From an uncultured Lysobacterales bacterium (GTDB taxonomy: Bacteria; Pseudomonadota; Gammaproteobacteria; Xanthomonadales; SZUA-36): 9,334 nucleotides of DNA. The stretch covers positions 1-9,334 of the forward strand of contig CALJWY010000204.1 of assembly GCA_937974465.1 (NCBI GenBank). Direction: 5' to 3'. This document shows positions 7,215-9,334 of this stretch, piece after piece (within the stretch, counting starts at the first letter, position 1; the number at the start of each line of letters is the position of its first letter). Position numbers and translations under genes: made by a program. The notes beneath the pieces are model-generated. The model did no database searches and was not told the DNA's origin. It saw only the letters and a list, made by a program, of their open reading frames with translations.

Positions 7215-7423
7215 AGCCAGCAACCGCTAGTTAGTAATCCCCAAAGATTTATTGACGTTGCCAAACGAGACCTCGTTTTCGGACTGCAAGATCGCGAGTC
7301 AATTCCCTACAAGAATCCCTTCTTTATCCCCAAAGAATCAATAGACCGATAGCAGCAGACTCTCCTTTAGAGCGAAGAAAGCCGGGCAAAAATTTGTTTG
7401 GCAGACATTAAGGGGGATTTCAG
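7215..7423. other. Intergenic region with a dyad, a small hairpin and a direct repeat
   Basis: No coding sequence or known RNA is evident. A 16-base dyad lies at 7263-7278: arms AAACGAG and CTCGTTT with a two-base centre, followed by one more T. It could be an operator, or a weak terminator for rluD-pgeF if it folds with a four-base loop. A TTGACG at 7252-7257 resembles a -35 box just before it, but no matching -10 box follows. ATCCCCAAAGA occurs at 7237-7247 and again at 7326-7336. The second copy lies within a hairpin with arms TTCTTT (7320-7325) and AAAGAA (7332-7337). No confident promoter for the downstream gene could be placed. Confidence 0.35.
7411..7417 (+). promoter_or_regulatory. 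Strong ribosome-binding site of the large exported protein
   Basis: AGGGGGA stands six bases before the ATG at 7424. It is the best Shine-Dalgarno sequence in this part of the window and decides the start, even though that start gives an unusually long n-region for the signal peptide. Confidence 0.7.
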
Positions 7424-9334
7424 ATGTTCAAGTGGATGGGGGTTTGTTGTGGCCGTAAAGAGGTTTTGTGTTTTTCGTACATAAGGAGAATCTGTCACCT
7501 AAAGTATGTGTTGTTGGTAGCTACCGTATTTCTCTATTCGGGGGTTTTACCGGCTGAGGTTACCAAGCCCACCTGGACTACGTCCACGCACCTGGAATCT
7601 GATGATGGCTATGCAACCCTTGCATGGGCTCAGTCTGAAGGCAAAAGTGACGGCATCTACAAAATCACTGAGGTCTTTAATCAAAACCAGTCAGTTCATT
7701 ATGTGGAATCGGATAGCCTGACGGCCTGGCGCGTAGAGCCGGGTGAATACATATTTACCGTACAAGCTTGTAAAAAGGCGGCCGATAAATCACCGGAATG
7801 CGGGGCTGAATCTGACAGCCTCCGCCTGACGGTCACGGATTCCCTGACTGAAAAGCTAATCACTGCCAATGATGTTGCTGCCCATCAGCCGGTGTCCGCG
7901 ACTAACATTGATGGCGGGACAGACCAGCTGCTCCCCGGCCATTGGCACAACCCTGCAAAGGATGGTCATGGTTGGAGTTTTTACTGGTCAAACCGGCTGG
8001 CATTATCCGGGAATGACCCTTTGTTTGGGAATGCCTATGACCTGGTAGGGGTTTGGTACACCTATGAAGCGAAATCGGCACAGAATGCCGCTGGCTGCTC
8101 TTTTTCATGTCCGCTGGAGACCAGCGACTACCGACCATTCGTTTTAAAACTCAAAGCCATATCCACGGGTGTGGATTCCTATGGTGGAAGTCTCTACGCC
8201 AGCAGGGCTGATGGTACCGAGGTGTGGGTTGGAAGTGCCGATCTCATTTTTGGAAATGAAAGCAGCGCTGCAACGATTCACTGGAACGCAAGCTTCAAGA
8301 AAGAGACCCTGTCCGGTTCTGATTCCCTGGATTTTCTGCATGGCTCTGATCCAGGCAACACGAACAATATCTCCCACTTCAGTGGAATTTGGGCAAAACA
8401 GGGTGATGGCCGATTTTATGTTGTGACTAACATTGGTCAAACAGCTGAAGTCAACACAGTGGTGTTTCACGATGATGCCGGGGACCCGACCTGGATTCAG
8501 GCTGTAACCTTTGGTACACCCGTGGCAACATCCAGCGATATCTGCCTGGCGTATCTGTCAGAGGGCTATGCACCTCAGTTGGATAAGCCTGCTGACTGGT
8601 CAAAGAACTGGTTTTTCTCTGGTTGTGATTCTTCGTCACCGGTGAATGCAACAAATCGCAATGGGCTTCGATATTTTTCGGGTCTCGATAAGGCGCATTT
8701 CTGGGCGGATTTTGTATTGCCGGCAACTGGGCTTACCAATGGTTCGATCAGTATCGGCAGCAGCAGTTCTCCGATTTTCTTAACAAAAACTGCCAGTTTT
8801 CATGGCATCAGGTATAGCAGCGCAACCGGGGCGTCCTGTGAACTGCCTGCAGCATCAGAATCCTGTGATCTAAAGCTGACATGGTTCACAGACGGCAACT
8901 ACCCGGAAACGACGGTCTTTGCACACAACCGCTCCGATAACTCCTATGCGGCTGTTGGAGTGCCCGGGCAGGTCTCAGCATTTGAATACCTTTACCAGTT
9001 AATGACTCCCGGCACCTTTGAATTTCAGCTGCGCATGGGTAACAGCCCGCAATCTACAATGATGGCCAGATCTGAACTGTTCACCGTTACTGAAAAACCA
9101 GCCAACAACCCGCCGGTTTTGACACAGCCTGCAGAGCAACTCGGTTACGTTGATGACCCCGTAGCATTACAGCTCAGCGCCGTCGACCCTGATGCCAACG
9201 ATTTACTTACCTTTAGTGCGCAAGGTCTACCCCCGGGGTTGTCGATCAACTCGGCAACAGGTCTGATCCATGGCACTCTTTTGCCACCGACTGGAAGCTA
9301 CCTGGTGACAGCTACAGTTCAAGACAGTCAGAGT
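7424..9334 (+). CDS. Large exported multidomain beta-rich protein with a putative-Ig (He_PIG) domain (partial)
   Basis: The frame is open from the ATG at 7424 to the window edge: 637 codons without a stop, so the C-terminus is missing. Residues 1-44 look like an export signal, with a long basic n-region ending RRICHLK, hydrophobic core YVLLVATVFLYSGV and a likely cleavage after LPA (44). Residues about 48-137 resemble a fibronectin type III domain (YATLAWAQS, GEYIFTVQAC). Residues about 168-370 contain W/G-rich beta modules: PGHWHNPAKDGHGWSFYW, then LVGVWYTYE, then a looser second copy beginning GIWAKQGDGRFYVV. Residues about 465-557 look like another Ig-like beta domain. Residues about 562-637 are a putative-Ig/cadherin-like domain (NNPPVLTQP, DPDANDLLTF, LPPGLSINSATGLIHG). 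Mature cysteines number eight: 116/126, 225/229, 374/401 and 472/481, fitting disulfides outside the cytoplasm. I do not recognise the gene. Similar N-termini occur in long surface proteins, including RHS/YD-repeat proteins and adhesins, but the part that would decide is not here. Confidence 0.8.
   Translation, partial: MFKWMGVCCGRKEVLCFSYIRRICHLKYVLLVATVFLYSGVLPAEVTKPTWTTSTHLESDDGYATLAWAQSEGKSDGIYKITEVFNQNQSVHYVESDSLTAWRVEPGEYIFTVQACKKAADKSPECGAESDSLRLTVTDSLTEKLITANDVAAHQPVSATNIDGGTDQLLPGHWHNPAKDGHGWSFYWSNRLALSGNDPLFGNAYDLVGVWYTYEAKSAQNAAGCSFSCPLETSDYRPFVLKLKAISTGVDSYGGSLYASRADGTEVWVGSADLIFGNESSAATIHWNASFKKETLSGSDSLDFLHGSDPGNTNNISHFSGIWAKQGDGRFYVVTNIGQTAEVNTVVFHDDAGDPTWIQAVTFGTPVATSSDICLAYLSEGYAPQLDKPADWSKNWFFSGCDSSSPVNATNRNGLRYFSGLDKAHFWADFVLPATGLTNGSISIGSSSSPIFLTKTASFHGIRYSSATGASCELPAASESCDLKLTWFTDGNYPETTVFAHNRSDNSYAAVGVPGQVSAFEYLYQLMTPGTFEFQLRMGNSPQSTMMARSELFTVTEKPANNPPVLTQPAEQLGYVDDPVALQLSAVDPDANDLLTFSAQGLPPGLSINSATGLIHGTLLPPTGSYLVTATVQDSQS

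Noticed and set aside
7340..7423. Possible cyclic-di-GMP riboswitch before the exported-protein gene (GGGCAAA-like string near 7384)
   Set aside because: The rest of the GEMM consensus, including the GCAAAGCC segment and the GNRA-type tetraloop arrangement, is absent. A single short string is not enough.
7484..7510. Twin-arginine (Tat) signal in RRICHLK of the exported protein
   Set aside because: The residues after RR do not fit the S-R-R-x-F-L-K pattern: cysteine and histidine stand where hydrophobic residues are expected. A Sec signal with a basic n-region is the simpler reading.
7902..8726. Several minus-strand and alternate-frame open frames of 78-108 codons
   Set aside because: All fall inside the continuous 637-codon forward frame, have no domain signals, and are expected as shadows of a long gene.

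Overview
The window reads as chromosomal DNA from a gammaproteobacterium or a close relative. The evidence is a divergent bamD / rluD-pgeF block, a PilS-type sensor next to sucCD, proteins that align by eye with E. coli and Pseudomonas counterparts over their whole length, and moderate GC content. I cannot name a genus. No tRNA, rRNA, insertion sequence, CRISPR array or other mobile element is visible.

Layout from left to right. (1) Positions 1-617, minus strand: the membrane half of a PilS-like sensor histidine kinase, cut off by the window edge. (2) Positions 618-817: a divergent intergenic region with an extended -10 box facing the sensor gene and two small hairpins in the sucC leader. (3) Positions 818-2862: sucC and sucD with a 4-base stop/start overlap, encoding both subunits of succinyl-CoA synthetase, followed at once by a perfect 9-bp hairpin. 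(4) Positions 2919-4577: a glutamine-dependent NAD+ synthetase whose ATG lies six bases after a perfect TATAAT, so its mRNA may be leaderless. (5) Positions 4595-5428, minus strand: bamD, convergent with nadE. (6) Positions 5537-7214: rluD and pgeF, overlapping by 8 bases and divergent from bamD. (7) Positions 7215-7423: an intergenic stretch with an operator-like dyad and an 11-base direct repeat. (8) Position 7424 to the window end: the first 637 codons of a large exported multidomain protein with no stop codon in the window.

Most of this is housekeeping: the TCA cycle (sucCD), NAD synthesis (nadE), outer-membrane protein assembly (bamD), 23S rRNA modification (rluD) and peptidoglycan fidelity (pgeF). 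The unusual element is the last gene. It has a strong ribosome-binding site and an export signal, then a fibronectin-like domain, W/G-rich beta modules and a putative-Ig (He_PIG) domain, with its cysteines present as four closely spaced or alternating pairs. It lies where clpB follows pgeF (yfiH) in E. coli. Its function depends on the C-terminal part, which is outside the window. I see no clear evidence of a complete new multi-gene system here. The points most worth following are that surface protein and the compact sucD-terminator / nadE-promoter junction.
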